From assembly GCA_016297555.1 (NCBI GenBank), contig JAEDGK010000093.1:1-8434 (forward strand): a DNA stretch of 8,434 bases, read 5' to 3'. The notes beneath the pieces are model-generated. The model was not told where the DNA came from. It searched no databases and saw nothing but the letters and a program-made list of their open reading frames with translations. Shown one piece after another: positions 1 to 5,909 of this stretch. Made by a program: the position numbers and the translations under genes. The first letter of the stretch is position 1. Each line of letters opens with the position of its first letter. The DNA comes from Clostridiaceae bacterium (lineage in GTDB: Bacteria; Bacillota; Clostridia; Oscillospirales; Acutalibacteraceae).

Positions 1-280
1 TCGTCCTTTTAACCTCGGGCATTTCATAGCGATAAGGCTCGCCCTTTTCGACCTTTGGATTTTTCGCATGAGCCACAACGCCGTTTTCATCGCTGTCAAC
101 CTCTACGCTGACATTATAAACAAAAAAGATATTATCTTTTTTTCTTGAATCGATTGCTTTCTTCGTGATTTGGAGCGATTTGATTTTTTCCTCACGGCAG
201 CGAAGCGCCTTTGCCGCCGCAGAACGCAGAGCGCGCTCGTCGCTGTCAAGCGGAAGCTTTATTTCATTAATCTTTATCAT
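1..280 (-). CDS. COG2509-type FAD-dependent dehydrogenase, N-terminal part (runs off left edge)
   Basis: Partial gene: the ATG is at 278-280 and the reading frame is open to the first base, giving 93 residues. The start MIKINEIKLPLD, the Ala/Lys-rich helix with AAAKAL around residues 21-26, and the segment SLQITKKAIDSRKKDNIFFV at 35-54 match the N-terminal lead-in that precedes the FAD-binding fold in the uncharacterised NAD(FAD)-utilising dehydrogenases of COG2509, common in Clostridia. The Rossmann motif and catalytic region lie outside the window, so the reaction cannot be read. A GAGG ribosome site stands about 9 bases before the ATG. The gene follows the HI0933-like flavoprotein by 21 bases and is probably on the same transcript. 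The family call rests on N-terminal similarity from memory. Confidence 0.8.
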   Translation of the reverse strand, partial: MIKINEIKLPLDSDERALRSAAAKALRCREEKIKSLQITKKAIDSRKKDNIFFVYNVSVEVDSDENGVVAHAKNPKVEKGEPYRYEMPEVKRT

Positions 281-301
281 CTGTTAAAACCTCAAAAAAT
301 T

Positions 302-1522
302 TTATCCGAGCCTGCCTGCAAGCATTCCCGACGCCCAAGCCCATTGCAGATTGAAGCCGCCGCAGCCGCCGTCAACATCAATTATTTCGCCCGCAAAATA
401 AAGCCCGGGGCAGAGCCTTGACTGCATTGTTTTTTTATCAATTTCGGAAACATTTATTCCTCCGCTCGTTACCTGAGCGTTTGCAAAGCCCTTTGTTCCC
501 GTAACTTCAAGCGGAAAATTCTTAACTTTTTCCGCTATTCTGCGAAGCTCTTTCTCTCCGAGTGAAGAAATCAGCAAACCACCGTTGTAAAGGCTTGCAG
601 CTTTACAAATTGCTATTCCTGCCGCTTTTGGGAGAATTCCCGTTAAAAGATTGTCAATTTCCGTAAATCCCTTGATTTTATTAAGATTTTTTAAATAGTC
701 AAGCAGCTCATCAAAGCTCATATCGGGCATAAAGTCTATGTGCGTAAAGGGATTATGCTTTACACTATCAATGTGTTTTTGCGCCTGCGCCGCAAGCTCC
801 ATTGCCGCTATTCCCGACAGCCCGTAATCGGTAAAAAGGATTTCACCCTCCGACTCGGCTATCTTTTTTTCGCCTTTGAGCGTGAGCCTGACATTGCTCA
901 CCCTGACGCCCTTCATCTGCTTTGTTATTTCGGGCGAAGCGCACAGCGGAACAAGCGCGGGATAAAGCCCTCCGACGCTGTGACCGAGTGAACGCGCGAG
1001 CGAATAACCCGAGCCGTCGGAGCCTTGGGACGGGGAAGCCTTACCGCCCGCCGCAATAATCAGCTTTTTGCAGAAAAACCTGCCGTTGACGGCAAAGCCG
1101 CCCTTTGTTCTTTTTATATCGGTAACAGCCGTTTCGCAGTAAACATCAATGCCGAGCCGTTTAAGCTCAAAACGCAGAGCGTCAACAACGCTCGCCGCCG
1201 TTCCGCTTTGGGGATAAAACCTGCCGCATTGATCCGCACGGCAAAGCACGCCGAGCGAAGCAAAAAAGCCGATAACCTCTTGCGGCGGAAAGCTTTCGAG
1301 CGCATACTCCGCAAAATCACGGTTAACATATCCGTGGCTGAGCGCATTTTCGTTGGTCAAATTACATTTTCCGTTGCCTGTTGCGAGCAGCTTTTTGCCG
1401 ACTCTCGGCAGCTTTTCAAGAACGGCAACCGAAAGTGACGGGCAGGCTCTTGCCGCGCTGATTGCCGCCGCAAGCCCCGCAGAGCAGCCGCCGATGACTA
1501 TTAAATCATAATTTTCCGTCAT
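302..1522 (-). CDS. HI0933/BaiN-family FAD-binding flavoprotein
   Basis: A 406-residue soluble flavoprotein of the HI0933-like family (also annotated as aminoacetone oxidase-family or BaiN-like NAD(P)/FAD-dependent oxidoreductase; B. subtilis YtfP is of the same type and length). Visible landmarks: N-terminal beta-strand and dinucleotide loop at 7-20, the family block GKKLLATGNGKCNLTN at 42-57, AAGGKASPSQGSDGSGY at 157-173, FTDYGLSG at 230-237, VTSGGINVSEID at 351-362 and the C-terminal FAD-contact segment GLYFAGEIIDVDGGCGGFN at 373-391. The physiological substrate is not known for most members; steroid reduction has been reported for BaiN, but that cannot be inferred here. The usual GxGxxG loop reads GGCSAG (11-16), with Cys13 in place of the second glycine. 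A purine-rich site, AAAAGGAT, precedes the ATG. The start overlaps the Cys-rich protein gene by 17 bases, suggesting translational coupling. Confidence 0.88.
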   Translation of the reverse strand: MTENYDLIVIGGCSAGLAAAISAARACPSLSVAVLEKLPRVGKKLLATGNGKCNLTNENALSHGYVNRDFAEYALESFPPQEVIGFFASLGVLCRADQCGRFYPQSGTAASVVDALRFELKRLGIDVYCETAVTDIKRTKGGFAVNGRFFCKKLIIAAGGKASPSQGSDGSGYSLARSLGHSVGGLYPALVPLCASPEITKQMKGVRVSNVRLTLKGEKKIAESEGEILFTDYGLSGIAAMELAAQAQKHIDSVKHNPFTHIDFMPDMSFDELLDYLKNLNKIKGFTEIDNLLTGILPKAAGIAICKAASLYNGGLLISSLGEKELRRIAEKVKNFPLEVTGTKGFANAQVTSGGINVSEIDKKTMQSRLCPGLYFAGEIIDVDGGCGGFNLQWAWASGMLAGRLG

Positions 1523-1667
1523 GCTTTTTGCATCCTTTTTTACATTCGGAGCAGTCAGAGCAGCAACCGCTGCACCCTTTGCCCCTTATCTCTCTGACCT
1601 TGTGAACGATGAGCGAAACAACCGCCGCCGCTGCAAGGGCAATAATAATATAATCGATAAGTTCCAT
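1506..1667 (-). CDS. FeoB-associated Cys-rich membrane protein (53 aa)
   Basis: Small gene read directly from the sequence. The 53-residue product begins MELIDYIIIALAAAAVVSLI, a single membrane helix (about 4-21), then a basic linker (HKVREIRGKG) and a cysteine cluster CxxCCxxCxxCxxxC with six Cys at 32, 35, 36, 39, 42 and 46, and a Lys-rich end. This layout is that of the FeoB-associated Cys-rich membrane protein family (PF12669), usually encoded next to feoB and thought to assist ferrous iron uptake, perhaps by binding iron or a cluster; its mechanism is unsettled. GGAG lies about 8 bases before the ATG. It sits downstream of feoB but behind a terminator and with its own promoter, and its 3' end overlaps the flavoprotein start by 17 bases. 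Confidence 0.88.
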   Translation of the reverse strand: MELIDYIIIALAAAAVVSLIVHKVREIRGKGCSGCCSDCSECKKGCKKHDGKL

Positions 1668-1684
1668 AAAAAATCTCCGTTGTT

Positions 1685-1713
1685 ATTTTACATCTATTAT
1701 AACCGATTGTCAA
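1685..1713 (-). promoter_or_regulatory. Predicted sigma-A promoter of the Cys-rich protein/flavoprotein unit
   Basis: On the minus strand TTGACA (1708-1713) is followed after 17 bases by TAAAAT (1685-1690). A perfect TATAAT also sits inside the spacer (1696-1701) and could act as an alternative -10 with a weak -35. The first choice would start transcription almost at the ribosome site, the second would give a leader of about 25 bases, so the exact start is uncertain. The position just past the feoB terminator supports a true promoter. Confidence 0.65.
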
Positions 1714-1734
1714 ATGTATTGCATTAAATAAAAT

Positions 1735-1755
1735 CCCCCCGATTAAACCGAGGGG
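1735..1755 (-). terminator. Intrinsic terminator after feoB
   Basis: The minus-strand RNA forms an 8-bp stem CCCCUCGG/UCGGGGGG around a UUUAA loop, followed by AUUUUAUUUAA, 13 bases past the feoB stop. Two of the pairs are G-U on this strand and would be A-C mismatches on the other, and only this side has the U-rich tail, so it acts on feoB transcripts. Confidence 0.8.
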
Positions 1756-1768
1756 ACAAAAATAATCA

Positions 1769-3823
1769 TCAGCCCAAAATCATGCTGATTGCGTTTGCCG
1801 CATGATAGACGATAAATGTGACTATCCACGCCGTTACAGCCTGACCTGCAAGTGCAAGAGCTGTCCACTTTCTGTCGCTCATTTCACGGCGTATCGAAGC
1901 AACCGCCGCAACGCACGGAATAAACAGCAGGGTGAAGGTCATAAACGAATAAGCCTGAGCAGGCGTGAAAGTGCTTGCAATAACCTCCGATATCCCCGCT
2001 TCACCCGAGCCGTAAAGAATTCCCAAGGTGCTGACTATCGATTCTCTTGCGATAAGACCGCTGAGTATCGAAACGGAGTTCTGCCACTCGCCGAAACCGA
2101 GAGGAACAAAAATCGGAGAAATAAACTTGCCTATAACCGCAAGCATACTTTCATCGGGGTTTTCAACATGGCGGAAGCTGAAGCTGAAATATTGAAGCAC
2201 CCAGATGACTATGCTTGCGCCGAGCAGAACCGTGCCCGCCTTTGTGAAGAAATCGCGAAGCTTTTCCCACAGATGAAGCCCGAGAGTTTTAAGCGTGGGC
2301 AGTCTGTAAGGCGGAAGCTCCATAACAAACGGCGTGTGAGGTCCTTTAAGAAAGGTTTTCTGCATTATAAACGCATATATTACGGCAACAACAAGCCCGA
2401 GCAGATAAATTGAGAAGACCGTCAGCCCGCTGAATTCGGGGAAAAGCGCCTTGATGAAAACGGCATAAACGGGCATTTTAGCACTGCATGACATAAACGG
2501 AACGAGCATTATCGTCATTCGTCTGTCCTTTTCGTTTTCGAGAGTACGCGTTGCCATAAGCGCAGGCACGGAACAGCCGAAGCCCATCAGCATAGGCACA
2601 AATGATTTGCCCGAAAGACCTATTGAATGTAAGGCTCTGTCCATAATAAACGCCGCGCGTGCCATATATCCGCTGTCCTCAAGAATTGAGAGGAACAGGA
2701 AAAGCAGAGCAATCTGCGGAAAGAACGAGATAATTGAGCCGAGACCCGCTATCGCTCCGTCACACACCAAGCCGACCGCCCAATCGGCGGCGCCTGCATT
2801 GACAAGCACTTCTCTGACCAATCCTGCAAACCTGTCGTTAAACAGCACATCCACCCAATCGCTGAGCCTTGCTCCGAGCGCGCCGAAGGTTATGTAGAAA
2901 ACAGCTATCATTATCAGCGCAAAAAGCGGAATTGCAAAAAATCGGTTTGTAACCACCCTGTCAATTTTATCCGATACCGAAAGCTCCGTTGCTCCCCTTT
3001 TCAGCTTAACTGCCTTTGCACAAAGGGCGCAGATGTATTTATATTTCTGATCCGCAACAATAATTTCGCGGTCAATTTTAGGAGTTTCGATTTTTTCAAC
3101 ACAGCCGTCGATAAAGTCTTTTTCTCCGTCCGAAAGCCCGAGAGCCTCCAAAGTCGGCTCGTCGCCCTCTATAAGCTTAACCGCCGACCAGCGCAGAGGC
3201 ATATTCTTAGCCTTGCACTTGCTTTCTATCAAAGCTTCAACCGTTTCAACCGTGCTTTTGAGCGGCTCGGTATAAATCGGCAAAGGCTCGCCCAGATTTG
3301 TGTGGCGGTCGAGGTGTTTCGACTCTCCCCTGTGTGCAAGCTCGTGCTCTGCGGCATGGATAAGCTTGTGAATTCCCGTTCCCTTTGCCGCGCTTATGGG
3401 CACAATTCTGATGCCGAGCGCATTTTCGAGAATGCCGACATCAACCTTATCTCCTCTTTTTTCAAGCACATCCGTCATATTGAGAGCGATAACCATCGGC
3501 ACGCCAAGCTCGGAAAGCTGAATTGAAAGATAGAGATTTCTTTCAAGATTGGTTGCATCAACAATATTGATAATCAAATCGGGTTTTTCGTCAATAATAT
3601 AATTGCGGCTGACAAGCTCCTCCGCCGAATAAGGCGAAAGCGAATAGATGCCGGGCAAATCGATTATGCTGATATCTGCGCCGTCATGCTTTAACTTTCC
3701 TTCCTTTTTTTCAACCGTAACTCCCGCCCAGTTGCCGACATATTGATTCGAGCCGGTCAGAGCGTTGAAAAGAGTTGTTTTTCCGCAATTCGGATTTCCC
3801 GCAAGCGCAAAGCGATAATTCAT
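1769..3823 (-). CDS. feoB: Ferrous iron transport protein B (GTPase permease)
   Basis: FeoB imports Fe2+ across the cytoplasmic membrane using an N-terminal G-protein domain. In this 684-residue protein G1 is GNPNCGKT at 9-16, the G2 threonine is in GVTVEK near 36, G3 is DLPG at 55-58, G4 is NMTD at 115-118 and G5 is SAAKG at 144-148. A helical spacer domain reaches to about 290. The membrane part (about 295-682) carries two Gate-type repeats with GFGCSVPA (414-421) and PFMSCSAKMPVY (442-453), the conserved Cys-containing motifs of the family, plus LEDSGYMARAAF at 381-392. Length is within the family range. GGAGGT stands 6-7 bases before the ATG, and the ATG overlaps the feoA stop (ATGA). An unusual CALC pair (Cys265, Cys268) lies in the spacer helix before the membrane part. 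A terminator follows the stop. Confidence 0.97.
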   Translation of the reverse strand: MNYRFALAGNPNCGKTTLFNALTGSNQYVGNWAGVTVEKKEGKLKHDGADISIIDLPGIYSLSPYSAEELVSRNYIIDEKPDLIINIVDATNLERNLYLSIQLSELGVPMVIALNMTDVLEKRGDKVDVGILENALGIRIVPISAAKGTGIHKLIHAAEHELAHRGESKHLDRHTNLGEPLPIYTEPLKSTVETVEALIESKCKAKNMPLRWSAVKLIEGDEPTLEALGLSDGEKDFIDGCVEKIETPKIDREIIVADQKYKYICALCAKAVKLKRGATELSVSDKIDRVVTNRFFAIPLFALIMIAVFYITFGALGARLSDWVDVLFNDRFAGLVREVLVNAGAADWAVGLVCDGAIAGLGSIISFFPQIALLFLFLSILEDSGYMARAAFIMDRALHSIGLSGKSFVPMLMGFGCSVPALMATRTLENEKDRRMTIMLVPFMSCSAKMPVYAVFIKALFPEFSGLTVFSIYLLGLVVAVIYAFIMQKTFLKGPHTPFVMELPPYRLPTLKTLGLHLWEKLRDFFTKAGTVLLGASIVIWVLQYFSFSFRHVENPDESMLAVIGKFISPIFVPLGFGEWQNSVSILSGLIARESIVSTLGILYGSGEAGISEVIASTFTPAQAYSFMTFTLLFIPCVAAVASIRREMSDRKWTALALAGQAVTAWIVTFIVYHAANAISMILG

Positions 3824-4053
3824 TTTTCTACCTCCACGCTGATTTCAAGCGCCTCGCTGCGCCTGATGCTCAGTTCATAACCCCTGACATTGATTTCTAT
3901 GGGGTCGCCGAGCGGGGCGAGCTTTCGCATAACAATCACCGCACCCGGAGTTATCCCCATATCGATTATATGGCGGCGCACCGCGCCCTTTCCTCCGAGC
4001 GAATCAACAATTCCCTTTTCACCCGGCTTCATTTTGTCAACGGTTTTGAGCAT
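3820..4053 (-). CDS. feoA: Ferrous iron transport protein A (SH3-like)
   Basis: A 77-residue cytosolic protein of the FeoA family, a small SH3-fold partner needed for full FeoB activity. The sequence shows the family pattern: MKPGEKGIVDSLGGKGAVRRHIIDMGITPGAVIVMRKLAPLGDPIEINVRGYELSIRRSEA..., in particular the R-x-x-x-D-M-G-I-T-P-G block (26-37) and the D-P-I-E-I-x-V-R-G-Y-x-L-S-I-R block (50-64), given here split by motif. It is a stand-alone FeoA, not fused to FeoB or to a DtxR-type regulator. AAAGGAAG lies about 8 bases before the ATG. It is the first gene of the feoAB unit and its stop overlaps the feoB start by 4 bases, so translation is probably coupled. Confidence 0.95.
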   Translation of the reverse strand: MLKTVDKMKPGEKGIVDSLGGKGAVRRHIIDMGITPGAVIVMRKLAPLGDPIEINVRGYELSIRRSEALEISVEVEK

Positions 4054-4087
4054 AAATTCAGCTTCCTTTCCAATAAGGACATTTGAG

Positions 4088-4118
4088 TTAGTCTCGACTA
4101 AAAGTTAGTCTAAACTAA
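4088..4118. promoter_or_regulatory. Tandem palindromic operators at the feoAB promoter
   Basis: Two palindromes stand 3 bases apart: TTAGTCTCGACTAA (4088-4101, 6-bp arms, 2-base centre) and TTAGTCTAAACTAA (4105-4118, 5-bp arms, 4-base centre). As a direct repeat with 17-bp period, 4086-4102 and 4103-4119 agree at 14 of 17 bases. The second touches the -10 box and covers the predicted start point; the first lies in the early leader. The TTAG...CTAA shape is like that of DtxR/MntR/IdeR-family operators, so iron- or manganese-dependent repression of feoAB is the likely role. The regulator gene is not in the window. Confidence 0.72.
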
Positions 4119-4145
4119 TTATATTCAAAATTTTGGTTTTGTCAA
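4118..4145 (-). promoter_or_regulatory. Predicted sigma-A promoter of feoAB
   Basis: On the minus strand a perfect TTGACA (4140-4145) and a perfect TATAAT (4118-4123) are separated by 16 bases. The predicted start is near 4111, giving a leader of about 58 bases that contains both operator palindromes. The strong core with operators over the start fits a promoter that is on unless repressed. Confidence 0.82.
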
Positions 4146-4191
4146 TAGTGAATTGTTACAATTATATCAGCTTTCTTCTGCGCCGCCGCTA

Positions 4192-4220
4192 TTGATATCG
4201 GCGATAAAATGTGATATAAT
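4192..4220 (+). promoter_or_regulatory. Predicted sigma-A promoter of the DUF1858-trmK-Nif3-rqcH unit
   Basis: TTGATA (4192-4197), a 17-base spacer and TATAAT (4215-4220), preceded by TG one base before, which makes an extended -10 (TGATATAAT). The start would fall near 4227, with a leader of about 28 bases that holds the ribosome site AAAGGGTG at 4239-4246. It is divergent from the feo promoter; the two -35 boxes are 46 bases apart. Confidence 0.8.
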
Positions 4221-4254
4221 ATGAGCATATTCTTATTGAAAGGGTGTTTTTAAC

Positions 4255-4461
4255 ATGAAAGAAATCACAAAAGATATGAAAATCGGAGAAATCCTTGATG
4301 CCTGCCCCGAATCGGCACAGTTTTTCCTTGCAATGGGAATGCATTGCCTCGGCTGCCCCTCGGCAAGAAGCGAAACCGTTGCTCAGGCATGTATGGTTCA
4401 CGGCGTTGATGCAGACGGACTTGTCGGCGATATAAACGCTTTCCTTGCCGAAAATGCTTAA
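4255..4461 (+). CDS. DUF1858 redox-disulfide domain protein
   Basis: A 68-residue cytosolic protein made of one DUF1858 domain (also called hybrid-cluster-protein-associated redox disulfide domain). The family signature is clear: KIGEILDACPESAQFFLAMG followed by MHCLGCPSA with the CxxC pair Cys31/Cys34, then ETVAQACMVHGVD and a final acidic helix ending LNxFL-like (INAFL). Two further cysteines, Cys17 and Cys46, lie in and after the first helix. The CxxC with flanking Met-His suggests thiol/disulfide or metal binding, but no function has been established for stand-alone members, and no hybrid cluster protein gene is nearby. The ATG has AAAGGGTG at 8 bases distance. The stop overlaps the trmK start by 8 bases, which places it as head gene of the translation-related unit. 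Confidence 0.9.
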   Translation: MKEITKDMKIGEILDACPESAQFFLAMGMHCLGCPSARSETVAQACMVHGVDADGLVGDINAFLAENA

Positions 4462-5149
4462 TCTCTCCGACAGGATGATGATGGCGGCGAAGATGGTCAG
4501 GCGCGGCAATGCCTGTGCCGATATCGGCACGGATCACGCCTATCTTCCCGCCTATCTTGTTTTAAACGGCATATCTCCCAAGGCTCTTGCGTGCGATGTT
4601 CGCAAGGGTCCGCTTGAAAATGCCCGAAAAACAGTTGAGCACTACGGACTTGAGGACAAAATAACACTCCGGCTTTCCGACGGTTTTGACGAAATCGAGC
4701 CGTTTGAAGCCTCGGATTTTATCATCTGCGGAATGGGCGGAACGCTCATGGCTCAGCTTCTTGAGCGCGCTTACTGGCTAAAAGACCCCGAAAAAAGGAT
4801 AATCGTTCAGCCGCAGTCACACGCGGAGGATGTGCGCCGATTTTTTATTGAAAACGGCTTTAAAATTCTTTATGAGGATGCCTGCCGAGATTCGGGCAAG
4901 CTTTATTGCGCCATTGCCGCCGAATATGACGGCTCCGAAGCGGCAAAATCCGTTTCTTACATATATACGGGAGAACTTCCCGAATGTAAAAAGCCCGAAG
5001 CAAAGCAAATTCTTGAAAACACGCTTGAACGGCTATTGAAAAAGCTTGAAGCCGAGCGGCTTCACGGCTCGCCCGAAAATGCCGAATATCTTGAAAAAAT
5101 AACACGCGAAACGGAGGCAACAATTAATGAAATGCAAACCGACCGTTAA
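4454..5149 (+). CDS. trmK: tRNA (adenine(22)-N(1))-methyltransferase
   Basis: TrmK uses S-adenosylmethionine to methylate N1 of A22 in the D-loop region of bacterial tRNAs, and belongs to COG2384. The 231-residue product has the short helix LSDRMMMAAKMV, motif I DIGTDHAYLP (23-32) for SAM binding, ACDVRKGPLENA (46-57), the family motif CGMGG (92-96) and IVQPQSH (117-123) in the place of a usual catalytic NPPY-type motif. A C-terminal helical, charged region (about 180-230) resembles the coiled-coil tail of the B. subtilis enzyme, which also stands next to the Nif3 gene. ATG 4454 is chosen because the family N-terminus begins just before the LSxR helix; a TTG three codons upstream is possible. 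No good ribosome site is visible, so coupling to the overlapping DUF1858 gene is likely. Confidence 0.93.
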   Translation: MLNLSDRMMMAAKMVRRGNACADIGTDHAYLPAYLVLNGISPKALACDVRKGPLENARKTVEHYGLEDKITLRLSDGFDEIEPFEASDFIICGMGGTLMAQLLERAYWLKDPEKRIIVQPQSHAEDVRRFFIENGFKILYEDACRDSGKLYCAIAAEYDGSEAAKSVSYIYTGELPECKKPEAKQILENTLERLLKKLEAERLHGSPENAEYLEKITRETEATINEMQTDR

Positions 5150-5906
5150 AAATGTGTTTGATTTTATAAATTCCATTGCGCCGTTTGACGCTCAATGCGA
5201 ATGGGACAACAGCGGAATGCTCGTCGGCGAACCCGAGCGGAGAGTTTCAAAAATCGGCGTTGTGCTCGATATAACGCCCGAAGCCGTAAAATTCGCTGCA
5301 GAAAACGGGATAGATTTGATAGTCAGCCATCATCCCGTTATTTTCCGCGCGGCAAAAAGCTTCCTTGCCAACGAGCCTGCCTATATGCTTGCGCGCGGCG
5401 GAATTTCCGCAATCTGCGCCCACACCTCGCTTGACAAAGCGGCAGGCGGAGTAAATGACGCTCTCGCTCGTGCGCTCGGCTTTGACGGCGCTCTGCCGTT
5501 CACGGCAGACGGAGAAGCGGAAATGCTCAGAACCGCCGAGATACCCGAAACCGACGGCGAAAGCCTTGCAAAATATGTTTCCGAGAGGCTGAAAACGGGC
5601 GTAAGGCTTGCCGACTGCGGAAAGAAAATCAAAAAAGTTGCTCTCTGCGGCGGCTCGGGCGGAGATTTCATAGCGGACGCCGCGGCGGCGGGATGCGACG
5701 CCTATATAACGGGCGACCTGTCGCACCATCAGTTCCTCGACGGATTAGCCGAGGGCATAACTCTGATTGCCGCAGGTCATTTTGAAACCGAAAATCCCGT
5801 TGTTGCCGTTCTTGCGGAAAAGCTTGAAGAAAATTTTGACTGCGATATTATTCAAATACCGCAGAATTTACCCGTAAAATATTTTTATAATTTGAATGAG
5901 GAATAA
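5127..5906 (+). CDS. Nif3-like dinuclear metal centre protein
   Basis: A 259-residue member of the Nif3/YqfO/YbgI family (PF01784; some databases name it GTP cyclohydrolase 1 type 2), a hexameric protein with two metal ions per subunit and no agreed cellular role. Expected metal ligands are present: His68-His69 in SHHP, Asp103 in HTSLDKAAGGVND, and His218 with Glu222 in GHFETE. A second HH pair is in ITGDLSHHQF (194-203). At 259 residues it is the short form and lacks the PII/CutA-like insert that makes the B. subtilis YqfO protein longer. GGAGG at 5113-5117 stands 9 bases before the ATG, inside trmK; the genes overlap by 23 bases. Adjacency of trmK and Nif3 is conserved in Firmicutes. The rqcH start is 3 bases past its stop. 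Confidence 0.93.
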   Translation: MKCKPTVKNVFDFINSIAPFDAQCEWDNSGMLVGEPERRVSKIGVVLDITPEAVKFAAENGIDLIVSHHPVIFRAAKSFLANEPAYMLARGGISAICAHTSLDKAAGGVNDALARALGFDGALPFTADGEAEMLRTAEIPETDGESLAKYVSERLKTGVRLADCGKKIKKVALCGGSGGDFIADAAAAGCDAYITGDLSHHQFLDGLAEGITLIAAGHFETENPVVAVLAEKLEENFDCDIIQIPQNLPVKYFYNLNEE

Positions 5907-5909
5907 ACT

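Noticed and set aside
1025..1438. Plus-strand open frame of 137 codons opposite the HI0933-like flavoprotein
   Set aside because: No recognisable motif, basic low-complexity composition, no ribosome site, and it is fully antisense to a gene with clear family blocks.
1696..1713. TTGACA and TATAAT as one promoter
   Set aside because: They are only 6 bases apart, too close to be used together; TTGACA with TAAAAT at 17 bases is preferred.
1521..1727. Plus-strand 68-codon frame in the feoB-flavoprotein gap
   Set aside because: It is the antisense of the Cys-rich protein gene and its promoter, which are well supported on the minus strand.
1802..2413. Plus-strand open frame of 203 codons opposite feoB
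   Set aside because: Composition rich in Arg/Lys/Asn typical of a shadow frame; it lies over the conserved membrane part of FeoB.
4445..4453. TTG start for trmK three codons upstream of the ATG
   Set aside because: The ATG at 4454 fits the usual N-terminus of the family better and the TTG has no better ribosome site; it remains possible.
5247..5729. Minus-strand open frame of 160 codons opposite the Nif3-like gene
   Set aside because: Arg/Ala-rich shadow without motif or ribosome site; the plus strand holds all Nif3 metal ligands.
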